A stretch of DNA of 64,000 bases from Phycisphaerae bacterium (lineage in GTDB: Bacteria; Planctomycetota; Phycisphaerae; Sedimentisphaerales; Anaerobacaceae). Below, one piece after another: positions 53,191-60,470 of this stretch. A program made the position numbers and the translations under genes. Within the stretch, counting starts at the first letter, position 1; each line of letters starts with the position of its first letter. The notes under the pieces are model-generated. The model was not told where the DNA came from, did not search any database, and saw only the letters and a list, made by a program, of their open reading frames with translations. The stretch spans positions 62,001 to 126,000 of the forward strand of contig JAGOLX010000001.1 in NCBI GenBank assembly GCA_017993835.1, given 5' to 3'.

Positions 53191-54549
53191 ATGGCTGAAC
53201 CGTCTGTGCCCAATGAGCTCACCGTCGATATGCCCTGGTGGCGAGAACTGACTTGGTATCACTGGATGGTGGTGATCATCGCCTCTTGCGGGTGGCTGTT
53301 CGACTGCATGGACCAGCGGATCTTCACCCTCTGCCGCGAGCCCGCCCTGCGCGAGGTGCTGGGTGGCGCCACGGTCGCCGATACGGCGGTGAAGAACTGG
53401 GGCATGGGGGCCACGAGTCTGATGATGATCAGTTGGGCTACCGGCGGCATCATCTTTGGCATTATGAGCGACCGTCTGGGACGCGTGAAGACCATGGCAG
53501 TGACGCTGCTGATCTACTCTGGATTCACGGGTCTATCGGGCTTCGCCCACAGCGGCACCCAGTTCCTGATCTACCGCTTTCTCGTGGGCTTGGGCATCGG
53601 CGGCATGTTTGGGGCAGCCACCACGCTGGTGGCCGAGAGCGTCCCCGCTCGGTTCCGTGCGGTGGCTCTGGGTTCCCTCCAGACGTTCTCAGCACTGGGC
53701 AATATCATCGGCTCTTTGGTGAGCACCAGGATTCACCCGGGGGCGGCGGACGTCCTGTGCGGCATGTCCGGCTGGCGAATCATGTTCTTCATTGGGATTC
53801 TGCCCGCGCTCCTGGTGGTCCCGATCATTCTCGTTCTGCGTGAGCCGGATCGCTGGAGAGAGGCAAAACGTCAGGCAGCCCAAAGCAAAGACGCGGCCAA
53901 ACGCTTCGGCTCGATTCCCGACATGGTTCGGCACCCGCGCTGGCGGCGCAATCTGCTGGTCGGAGTGTGCCTCGGCTTGGCCGGCATGGCGGGATTGTGG
54001 GGCATTGGTTTCTTCTCCCCGGAACTGATCTCTACGGCACTTCAAGGCCAACCCCAGAAGGTCATCGATGTTGTTCGCGGCTACGGTACTGCGTTGCAGG
54101 ATGTGGGGTCCTTCTTTGGCATGTTGACCTTCACGATTATCGCGACGCGTTTCGGCCGGCGTCCGGCCTTTTTGGGTGCATTCGCTCTTTGCCTGATCGT
54201 GACGATCTTCGTCTTCAACAGCCTGCGGTCCGGTCGGGATGCCTACTGGATGTTACCCATGATGGGCTTCGCCCAGTTGTCGGTCTTTGGCGGGTATTCG
54301 ATCTACTTCCCCGAGCTGTTCCCCACGCGGCTGCGCGGCACCGGCGTGGGCTTCTGCTACAACACGGTCCGCTATCTGGCCGCTCCTTTCCCGATGATGC
54401 TGGCATATGCAAACAGCCAACTGACGCAGGCAGGCGTGAATGAGCCGTTCCGCAAGGCGGCAACCGTACTGTCGTTCATCTTCGTGCTTGGCATAGTAGC
54501 CCTGATCTGGGCGCCGGAAACCAAGGGCAAGCCGCTGCCGGAAGATTGA
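53191..54549 (+). CDS. MFS transporter, sugar/aromatic-acid porter type
   Basis: Start at 53191, eight bases after 'AAGGAG'; 452 residues with 12 predicted transmembrane helices. Family signs are the loop 2-3 motif 'GIMSDRLGRVKTM', the loop 8-9 copy 'TRFGRRPAF', 'DCMDQRIFTLC' in helix 1 and 'YFPELFPTRLRGTGVGFCYN' near helix 10. The last is typical of the SP/AAHS/SHS groups. The substrate cannot be told; sugars, sialic acid or aromatic acids are all possible. It is next to no catabolic genes (GLUG gene upstream, MBL hydrolase downstream and convergent), so context does not help. Confidence 0.9.
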   Translation: MAEPSVPNELTVDMPWWRELTWYHWMVVIIASCGWLFDCMDQRIFTLCREPALREVLGGATVADTAVKNWGMGATSLMMISWATGGIIFGIMSDRLGRVKTMAVTLLIYSGFTGLSGFAHSGTQFLIYRFLVGLGIGGMFGAATTLVAESVPARFRAVALGSLQTFSALGNIIGSLVSTRIHPGAADVLCGMSGWRIMFFIGILPALLVVPIILVLREPDRWREAKRQAAQSKDAAKRFGSIPDMVRHPRWRRNLLVGVCLGLAGMAGLWGIGFFSPELISTALQGQPQKVIDVVRGYGTALQDVGSFFGMLTFTIIATRFGRRPAFLGAFALCLIVTIFVFNSLRSGRDAYWMLPMMGFAQLSVFGGYSIYFPELFPTRLRGTGVGFCYNTVRYLAAPFPMMLAYANSQLTQAGVNEPFRKAATVLSFIFVLGIVALIWAPETKGKPLPED

Positions 54550-54558
54550 TCGGCACGG

Positions 54559-55965
54559 TCAGTTCAGGATGGCTTCGTCCTGGTAGGCGGGGACGGTGAC
54601 TTCCCAGCCGGTCCTCTCATGGATGAACTGACCGAAGCTCTTGACGCTCTCGGCCTCGCCGTGCACGACGAAGAGCCGCCGCGGCGTCTTCTTGAGTGAA
54701 CTGAGCCAGGCGAGCAGTTCCTCTTTGTCCGCGTGGGCAGAGAAGCCGTGGATCTGGACGACCCTGGCCTTGACGGGGTAGTTCGTCCCGAGGATTCGCA
54801 CCTCCGGTTCGCCGTTGACGATCCGCCGGCCGAGCGTGCCCACCGCCTGATAACCGACGAACATGATCGTGTTCTGGGGGCGGGCGATCCCGTTGGCCAA
54901 GTGGTGCTTGATGCGTCCCGCGGTACACATGCCGGAGCCTGCGATGACGATGATCGGGCTCTTGATCGTGTTGATCGCCTTGGATTCGTTCGTCGTGTCG
55001 GTGAACGTCAGGCCGGGGAACTGGAACGGCGAATCGTGGTTCTGCATGAGCCGTCGCATCCCGCCGTCGTAGAGGTCGGGGTGATGGCGGAACACCCTCG
55101 TGATGGCGCTGGCCATGGGACTGTCGAGGAAGACTTTCAGGCGAGGGATGGCATCCTCGTGCCGGAGCTCGTGGATGTAGTAGAGCAACTCCTGGGCCCG
55201 CTCCAGAGCGAAGCTGGGGACGATGAGGTTGCCGCCGGCGGCGTGGGTCTGGCGGATGACCTCAGCGATGGCGGTCTTGATGTCCTCGGGACCGGCGTGG
55301 ACTCGGTCGCCGTAGGTGGACTCGACGAGAATGTAGTCCCCGTCTCGCGCATTGTCCGGGTCGCGGATGATCGGCCGGTCCCGTCGGCCGACGTCGCCGG
55401 AGAATAGGACGTTGCGGAAGTCGCCGTTAGAGGAAATGCCGACGTTGATGAACGAGGAGCCCAGGACGTGGCCGGCCTCGGAGAACACGGCCTCGACCCC
55501 CGGTGTGATTGTCACGGTCTCGTTGTACTCGACGGGAGACAAGAGCGGAAAGCACTTCTCCGCGTCGGCGGCGGTGTAGAGCGGCTGATCGCCGTGCGGG
55601 CCGACCCGGCCTTCTTTCTTGTGGCGTTTTCGCTTGTAGGCCGCGTCTTCCTCTTGGATTTTGGCCGCGTCCAGCAGGATGATCTTCGCGATTTCCGCGG
55701 TCGCCGACGTGCAGTAGATCGGCCCCTTGAATCCGTCCCTCACGAGCTTGGGCAGAAGGCCGCAGTGGTCGAGATGTGCGTGGGTCAGCAGCACCGCCTG
55801 GAGACTGGCCGGCGGGACCGCGAACGGGTCCCAGTTCCGCGAGGCGAATTGCCGTTCCTGGTACAGTCCGCAATCGACCAGCAGCCGTGTGCCGTCGATC
55901 TCCAGCATATGCCGGGACCCAGTTACATTCTGCGCTGCCCCCAAAAACCTCAATCTCGCCTGCAT
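54559..55965 (-). CDS. MBL-fold/beta-CASP metallohydrolase (RNase J/CPSF-like)
   Basis: 468 residues; 'GTAGGAGTTGCC' precedes the ATG. The metallo-beta-lactamase metal motif is H62-x-H64-x-D66-H67 in 'LTHAHLDHCGLLPK', with 'SGDVGRRDRPII' and 'EAGHVLGSSF' as further motifs. The beta-CASP insertion has 'DYILVESTYGDR', 'SFALERAQELLYYI' and 'ITVIAGSGM'-like 'IIVIAGSGMCTAGRIKHHLA'. The C-terminal RMMBL motif reads 'VKARVVQIHGFSAHADKEEL'. Relatives are RNA endonucleases or exonucleases of the CPSF73 type, so RNA processing or decay is likely. It is cytoplasmic, with its own promoter at 56002-56030. Confidence 0.92.
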   Translation of the reverse strand: MQARLRFLGAAQNVTGSRHMLEIDGTRLLVDCGLYQERQFASRNWDPFAVPPASLQAVLLTHAHLDHCGLLPKLVRDGFKGPIYCTSATAEIAKIILLDAAKIQEEDAAYKRKRHKKEGRVGPHGDQPLYTAADAEKCFPLLSPVEYNETVTITPGVEAVFSEAGHVLGSSFINVGISSNGDFRNVLFSGDVGRRDRPIIRDPDNARDGDYILVESTYGDRVHAGPEDIKTAIAEVIRQTHAAGGNLIVPSFALERAQELLYYIHELRHEDAIPRLKVFLDSPMASAITRVFRHHPDLYDGGMRRLMQNHDSPFQFPGLTFTDTTNESKAINTIKSPIIVIAGSGMCTAGRIKHHLANGIARPQNTIMFVGYQAVGTLGRRIVNGEPEVRILGTNYPVKARVVQIHGFSAHADKEELLAWLSSLKKTPRRLFVVHGEAESVKSFGQFIHERTGWEVTVPAYQDEAILN

Positions 55966-56001
55966 GGCAACTCCTACGATATCTATTGTGCCGAAATCCT
56001 G

Positions 56002-56030
56002 ATAATAGACTCAGAGCCTGGAACCGTCAA
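56002..56030 (-). promoter_or_regulatory. Promoter of the MBL/beta-CASP gene
   Basis: Minus strand TTGACG (56030-56025), 17-bp spacer, TATTAT (56007-56002), about 35 bases before the start at 55965. Confidence 0.6.
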
Positions 56031-56506
56031 GAACGCCGGGCGATCTGCAGTGCGACCGCGCACGGCGACAACGGACTGTGAGGAAATGGTTCTTGTTCGT
56101 GGAAGGAATGGATTCGCTGACAGGTCCGATGGTCTGGGGAGGGTCGGATCGACTGTCCATGGACGCCGAGAGGTCAGCACAAGGCCAGATAACTGGCGAT
56201 CGCCAGGACCAGGATGCGTCGCTTCGTCAATGTGAAAGGCAGCCAGACTTCCCAATAGAAACGCGCCATAACCAATTTTCTTACCCCCCAGGACCCAACT
56301 ACTTCGAATCTCAATCGTGACCGTATTATAGCCGAAGACGCCCCCTCGATGCAAGAGAAATTGCTGGCATAAGACATAAGTGATTGTCCGAATTGTGCTT
56401 ACAGGGCATCTGGGACGTCACGAGACCCCGCTTTGGCGAGAAGACCACCGACAATAGCCCACGCACGAGGGCTGTTGTGGTTGGAGTTATCGGTCTCAAT
56501 ATCGAA

Positions 56507-56535
56507 TTGCGGCCGAGTTCCGCATGGGGTAGTAT
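56507..56535 (+). promoter_or_regulatory. Probable promoter of the exported oxidoreductase
   Basis: TTGCGG (56507-56512), 17-bp spacer, TAGTAT (56530-56535), about 75 bases before the ATG at 56609. Confidence 0.5.
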
Positions 56536-56608
56536 GAGGTCTCTGGCAAACAGGAGTCCCGCGTATGGATTGGCATTAGGACTGGGAACGCCCGGATGGG
56601 AGCTTGCG

Positions 56609-57958
56609 ATGAGAGACGTAGACATGCGAGATGCAGCTTGTACCCGTCGGCAGATGCTCCATGCTGTCGGAGCGGTCGGTCTGGCGACCGCGTTTCCGGC
56701 CATCGTTCCGTCGTCCGTGTTCGGACAGGACGCTCCGTCCAATCGGATCACCGTCGCGATGATCGGGATGGGACGCCAAGCCCTCTACGCGAATCTCAAA
56801 CCCTTTCTGCAGTCCGGCGATTCCCGGGTCCTGGCGGTTTGTGATGTGGATCGTTGGCGGCTGGACCAGGCCAAACAGGCGGTGGACAAGCACTATGCGA
56901 ACAGCGACTGCCGTGCCTATTCGGACTGGCGCGAGGTACTGGCCCGCGACGACATCGACGCGATCATGAACTCCACGCCGGACCATTGGCATGTCCCCAT
57001 CTCCCTGGCGGCGGTCCGTCAAGGCAAGCACGTCTCCTGTGAGAAACCTCTGACCCTCTCCGTTGCCGAGGGGCGCATCCTGGCCGATGCAGTCAAGAAG
57101 CACGGCGTCACCTTTCGGACCGACAGCGAGTGCCGCAGCGATGCATACATGCATAAGACAGCCGAGCTCGCCCGCAATGGCTACCTCGGGCGGGTCAAAC
57201 GCATCGAGGTGGGTGTCCCCACGGGGGATGTTGCGGGAGGGTCGCCGGCTCCGATGCCTGTTCCCGAGGAGCTGGATTACGACATGTGGACGGGTCCGGC
57301 CCCGTCGAAGCCCTACACGGTGGACCGTGTTCATCCGCCACGCTCGTACGGTCGGCCCGGCTGGATGCGATGTCGAGACACGTGCGAAGGCATGGTGACG
57401 AATTGGGGCGCCCACGTCATCGACGTGGCGCAACAGGCGCACGACAGCGAGCGGACGGGCCCAGTGAGCGTGGAGGGCAAGGGCCAGTATCCCGCCCCCG
57501 GCTCGGGTCTCTGGAACGTCCTGCTGAATTTCCAGATCCAGTATCGCTACGCCGACGGCGTCGTTCTGGACTACCATACCTCGGACGGCGCCCTCCTGCG
57601 CGTCGAAGGCGAAGACGGGTGGATCCACGCGCCCTGGCTGGGAGGACAGATCGTCGCCAGCGACCCCGCGATCCTCAAGATCAAGCTCAAGGACGGCGAC
57701 CTTCGCTTGCCCCAACGCCAGGACAAAGAGGATTTCCTCTACGGCATCAAGAACAATGCGACGACGATGGCGGACGCCGAAGTGGGCCATCGCACGTGCT
57801 CGATGTGTCAGCTTGGCCACATCGCGGTGCAACTGGGCCGCGAGCTGCAGTGGAATCCGCAGACCGAGCGTTTCGCGGATGAAGACGAAGCCAACCGGAT
57901 GCTGAGCAAGTCCTATCGAAGCCCATGGGATCTGAATTCCGAAGAAGTTCACTCATGA
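56609..57958 (+). CDS. Tat-exported Gfo/Idh/MocA family oxidoreductase
   Basis: 449 residues from the ATG at 56609, six bases after 'GGGAG'; an ATG at 56624 is an alternative. A Tat-like signal 'TRRQMLHAVGAVGLATAFPA' is at about 12-31. The Rossmann motif 'ITVAMIGMGRQALY' is near 48-61. 'STPDHWHVPISLAAVRQGKH' and 'CEKPLTLSVAEGR' give the family lysine in EKP. The C-terminal alpha/beta domain has 'MVTNWGAHVIDVAQQAHDS'. Exported members of this family in planctomycetes are thought to oxidise sugars at C3, feeding DUF1080 3-keto-hydrolases; one DUF1080 protein is at 19184. It overlaps the next small ORF by 4 bp. Confidence 0.9.
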   Translation: MRDVDMRDAACTRRQMLHAVGAVGLATAFPAIVPSSVFGQDAPSNRITVAMIGMGRQALYANLKPFLQSGDSRVLAVCDVDRWRLDQAKQAVDKHYANSDCRAYSDWREVLARDDIDAIMNSTPDHWHVPISLAAVRQGKHVSCEKPLTLSVAEGRILADAVKKHGVTFRTDSECRSDAYMHKTAELARNGYLGRVKRIEVGVPTGDVAGGSPAPMPVPEELDYDMWTGPAPSKPYTVDRVHPPRSYGRPGWMRCRDTCEGMVTNWGAHVIDVAQQAHDSERTGPVSVEGKGQYPAPGSGLWNVLLNFQIQYRYADGVVLDYHTSDGALLRVEGEDGWIHAPWLGGQIVASDPAILKIKLKDGDLRLPQRQDKEDFLYGIKNNATTMADAEVGHRTCSMCQLGHIAVQLGRELQWNPQTERFADEDEANRMLSKSYRSPWDLNSEEVHS

Positions 57959-58083
57959 ACAATCCCCGTGGGGTCTATGACGAGAAGGGCGAGCTGATCG
58001 GCATCGAAATCGTCGACGTGAGCGAGTTTCTCGGCGACGGGATCGCAGAGTCCGTGCAGGCAAGGTTGCTTGGGATGCCGTGA
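57955..58083 (+). CDS. Short DUF2283-like C-terminal half protein
   Basis: A 42-codon frame whose ATG overlaps the oxidoreductase stop (57955-57958, ATGA). The product ('NPRGVYDEKGELIGIEIVDV' core) matches the second half of DUF2283 proteins, normally about 65-75 residues, where a 'YDEdGnlvGIEIldaS'-like strand-turn-strand occurs. The first half with the usual 'ALYIRL' strand is missing. It may be a truncated relic that gained a start by fusion to the upstream gene, or a short functional form. DUF2283 genes often pair with DUF4258 toxins; none is seen here. Confidence 0.5.
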   Translation: MNNPRGVYDEKGELIGIEIVDVSEFLGDGIAESVQARLLGMP

Positions 58084-58180
58084 GCCGAGTCCGCGTGATA
58101 GCATCGATCCACGATCATATGAAGTGGTCTGAGATAGGTTCGGAGTATATGCCAGTCGAACTCCGAGGAGAGAGTCATCG

Positions 58181-58393
58181 ATGGGCAAGGGAGTATTCCG
58201 GAGTCTGAACGCTATCATACTGGGCTGGGCTGCCGTGTTCGGGGGGTATCTCCGGGCGATCACAGCTGGACACCTTGTTGCACCCCTGCTGAATCGCTAT
58301 ACGATCGCAGCCCAATTGCCGTTGCTTCCGTCGATTCTCATGGGCGGATGGCTGCGAGCGAGGCAGGTGGCTCATTCAGAGGCGAATCACTGA
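58181..58393 (+). CDS. Possible small membrane protein
   Basis: A 70-codon frame with 'GAGGAGAG' about nine bases before its ATG. The product has a hydrophobic stretch ('LNAIILGWAAVFGGYL') and ends in a polar tail. No family was recognised. An overlapping frame (58080-58208, GTG start overlapping the DUF2283-like stop) is an alternative use of the same DNA, so only moderate weight is given. Confidence 0.35.
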   Translation: MGKGVFRSLNAIILGWAAVFGGYLRAITAGHLVAPLLNRYTIAAQLPLLPSILMGGWLRARQVAHSEANH

Positions 58394-58494
58394 GGCCTGA
58401 GTGAGGACGGAACCACGGTGGTGTCGCCATGGCTCACGAGAAGCGCGCAACAACGATTTCCCCCTAGTCGTATGCGACGTATGAACGCGATCCG

Positions 58495-59529
58495 TTACGA
58501 GGGGGTCTCTGCGGCGGCCTGGTTGACTAGGAACAGGACGGCCATGCGGACGGCCAGGCCGTTGGTGACCTGCTGGAGGATGACGCTGTTCTGGCCGTCA
58601 GCGACCTCGCTTTCCATCTCCAGGCCGCGATTGATCGGGCCGGGGTGCATGACGAGGATGTCCGGCTTGGCTCGCTTGACCCGCTCGACCGTCAGGCCGA
58701 AGTAGCGGGAGTACTCGCGGATCGAGGGGAAGGGGTTGCCGCCGAGCCGCTCGAACTGGATGCGGAGCATGTTCACCACGTCCACTTCCTCGATGACCTT
58801 GTCGAGCGAGTAGCTGACCTTCACCGGCAGTTTGCCGACCTCTGCGGGCATCAGCGTGGGCGGCCCGACAAAGGTGACCTCGGCGCCGAGCTTGGTCATG
58901 GCCCACATGTCGCTGCGTGCGACGCGGGAATGGGCGATGTCGCCGACGATGGCGATCTTCAGGCCTTCGAGACTCCTCTTGGCTTGGCGGATGGTGTAGG
59001 CGTCGAGCAGGCCCTGGGTGGGGTGTTCGCAGTAGCCGTCTCCGGCGTTGACGACGCAGGCCTTGATACTGCGGCTCAGGAGCGTGGCGGCCCCGCCTGC
59101 GCTGTGTCGGATGACGACGATATCGACGCCCATCGCCTCCAGGTTCCGAGCGGTGTCGAGCAGGGTTTCCCCCTTGCTGACGGAGCTGTTCTTCTGCGTG
59201 AACTCGACGACGTCGGCGCTGAGCCGGCTGGCCGCCAGCGAGAAACTGGTGCGGGTCCGCGTGCTGTCCTCGAAGAACAGGTTCACGACGACCTTGCCTC
59301 GCAGCGGGGGGGCCTTCTTGATCGAGCGGGTGCTGATCTGCTCGAAGCCGGTGGCTGTGTCGAGGATGTGGGTGATCTCCTCGACGCTCAGGTCCCGCAG
59401 TCCCAGCAGGTGCTTTCGCTGCCACTTGAACGGTTTGCCGCCTCTGTGAATGATTGCCATAGCTGTGCCGTGCCGCCTTCCCGTCCTGCCGGACGTGTGC
59501 CTCTCCACGATGTCCAGGAAGCGATTCAT
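58495..59529 (-). CDS. pyrB: Aspartate carbamoyltransferase catalytic subunit
   Basis: Condenses carbamoyl phosphate and aspartate to carbamoyl aspartate, the second step of pyrimidine synthesis. 344 residues from the ATG at 59529 ('AGGGG' upstream). An ATG at 59460 would give the more usual 321 and is possible, as the first 23 residues are not conserved. Motifs are 'NLFFEDSTRTRTSFSLAA' (carbamoyl phosphate loop), 'NAGDGYCEHPTQGLLDAYTI', 'KIAIVGDIAHSRVARSD' and 'ILVMHPGPINRGLEM'. No PyrI regulatory subunit is seen. It lies downstream of pyrR by 80 bp in one operon. Confidence 0.95.
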   Translation of the reverse strand: MNRFLDIVERHTSGRTGRRHGTAMAIIHRGGKPFKWQRKHLLGLRDLSVEEITHILDTATGFEQISTRSIKKAPPLRGKVVVNLFFEDSTRTRTSFSLAASRLSADVVEFTQKNSSVSKGETLLDTARNLEAMGVDIVVIRHSAGGAATLLSRSIKACVVNAGDGYCEHPTQGLLDAYTIRQAKRSLEGLKIAIVGDIAHSRVARSDMWAMTKLGAEVTFVGPPTLMPAEVGKLPVKVSYSLDKVIEEVDVVNMLRIQFERLGGNPFPSIREYSRYFGLTVERVKRAKPDILVMHPGPINRGLEMESEVADGQNSVILQQVTNGLAVRMAVLFLVNQAAAETPS

Positions 59530-59609
59530 GTACCCCTGCCGATCTCGTGAAGCGAACTCCTTTGCCCGTGAGACCCGTCAGTTCGCGGGGCCCCCGGCCG
59601 CTTCGCGTC

Positions 59610-60137
59610 TTAGACCACGATCACTTCATCCTTGCCGTCAGACTCCACGAAATTGACCTGAACCGACTGCTCGGGCCCAACCTCGGCCTCGAAGCCGGTA
59701 TAGTCCGCCTGAATGGGGAACTCGCGTCCCGCCCGTTCGACCAGGACCGCAAGGCGGATGGCCTTGGGCCGACCCAGATCGATCAGGGCATCCATGGCCG
59801 CTCGTGTGGAACGGCCGGTATACAGCACGTCATCCACCAGGACGATCGTCTTGCTGTCGATGTCGAAACCGATTTCCGTCGTGCGGACGAAGGGTTGACT
59901 GCCGCTGTGGGGGGCGTTGAGGTCGTCACGGTAGAGGGTGATGTCCAGAGCGCCGCACGGGACGGTGTGTCCGACCCGTTGAGAAAGGCGGTTGGCCAGT
60001 CGCTCGGCGAGGATCTCGCCCCGACTACGTATGCCGATGATGGCCAGTTGATTATCGGGCGAGGTCCGCTCGACGATTTCGTCGGCCAGACGGTTGATGG
60101 TCCGATCGATCTGGCCGGCGTCCAGGATTACCTTCAT
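59610..60137 (-). CDS. pyrR: Bifunctional pyr operon regulator / uracil phosphoribosyltransferase
   Basis: 175 residues from the ATG at 60137; an in-frame ATG 15 bases upstream is an alternative. PyrR binds UMP and the pyr mRNA leader and has uracil phosphoribosyltransferase activity. The PRPP motif 'TIVLVDDVLYTGRSTRAAMD' is complete. 'LAIIGIRSRGEILAERLA' and 'GALDITLYRDDL' are the other family blocks. The gene leads pyrB and has a strong promoter (60217-60245) and a hairpin in its own leader (60155-60188). That fits autoregulation by RNA binding, although I see no clear copy of the Bacillus PyrR-binding loop. Confidence 0.95.
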   Translation of the reverse strand: MKVILDAGQIDRTINRLADEIVERTSPDNQLAIIGIRSRGEILAERLANRLSQRVGHTVPCGALDITLYRDDLNAPHSGSQPFVRTTEIGFDIDSKTIVLVDDVLYTGRSTRAAMDALIDLGRPKAIRLAVLVERAGREFPIQADYTGFEAEVGPEQSVQVNFVESDGKDEVIVV

Positions 60138-60154
60138 AGAACACAATCCCATCT

Positions 60155-60188
60155 AGTTCCCGCAGGCAGCGGGCCGCCCCGGGGAACT
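60155..60188 (-). promoter_or_regulatory. Leader hairpin before pyrR
   Basis: AGTTCCC (60155-60161) pairs perfectly with GGGAACT (60182-60188), enclosing a GC-rich loop region that can itself pair. It ends 17 bases before the pyrR start, in the transcribed leader. It could be a PyrR-responsive or translational control element. Confidence 0.4.
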
Positions 60189-60216
60189 CCTGCGATCCTT
60201 CCGTAAGTTCGGGGCC

Positions 60217-60245
60217 ACTATACCACCTTTGGTCCGGCGTGGCAA
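60217..60245 (-). promoter_or_regulatory. Strong promoter of pyrR-pyrB
   Basis: Minus strand TTGCCA (60245-60240), exactly 17 bp, TATAGT (60222-60217), about 80 bases before pyrR. Confidence 0.65.
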
Positions 60246-60325
60246 GCGTCCATCTGTGGTTTGCCGCAATCCGCTTCCCCAATACTGGTAATCGTGGTAA
60301 GCTGCGATCCCAACGCGGAATTCAC

Positions 60326-60354
60326 TTGATTGAACGGCCCGTTTCTGCTATGAT
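60326..60354 (+). promoter_or_regulatory. Promoter of the subtilase-like gene
   Basis: TTGATT (60326-60331), 17-bp spacer, TATGAT (60349-60354), about 115 bases before the ATG at 60471. Confidence 0.6.
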
Positions 60355-60470
60355 AAGGCCTGTTGATCGGAGTGACGGTTCTCATCAGCCACGGAGGCTG
60401 ATTCCTGGGGGATGACAGCGTGCCAGGGACGAGGCACCTGTACCGTGTCTTGCAAACGTGGTAGCGAAGC

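Larger units (their letters stand above)
55966..56608. other. Long intergenic region with divergent promoters
   Basis: 643 bp between the MBL gene and the oxidoreductase gene. It holds promoters for both neighbours (56002-56030 minus, 56507-56535 plus). A 31-codon minus-strand frame (56269 to 56174, beginning 'MARFYWEVWLPFTLTKRR' with a hydrophobic end) is a possible small membrane peptide, but its ribosome site is poor. The rest shows nothing recognisable. Confidence 0.5.
60138..60470. other. Divergent regulatory region of pyrR and the subtilase gene
   Basis: 333 bp containing the pyrR promoter and leader hairpin on the minus side, and the subtilase promoter (60326-60354) on the plus side. 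No further gene is seen. Confidence 0.6.

Noticed and set aside
53055-58130. Shared 12-mer TGAAGTGGTCTG near 53058 and 58120 as a dispersed repeat
   Set aside because: Too short, with no further similarity on either side.
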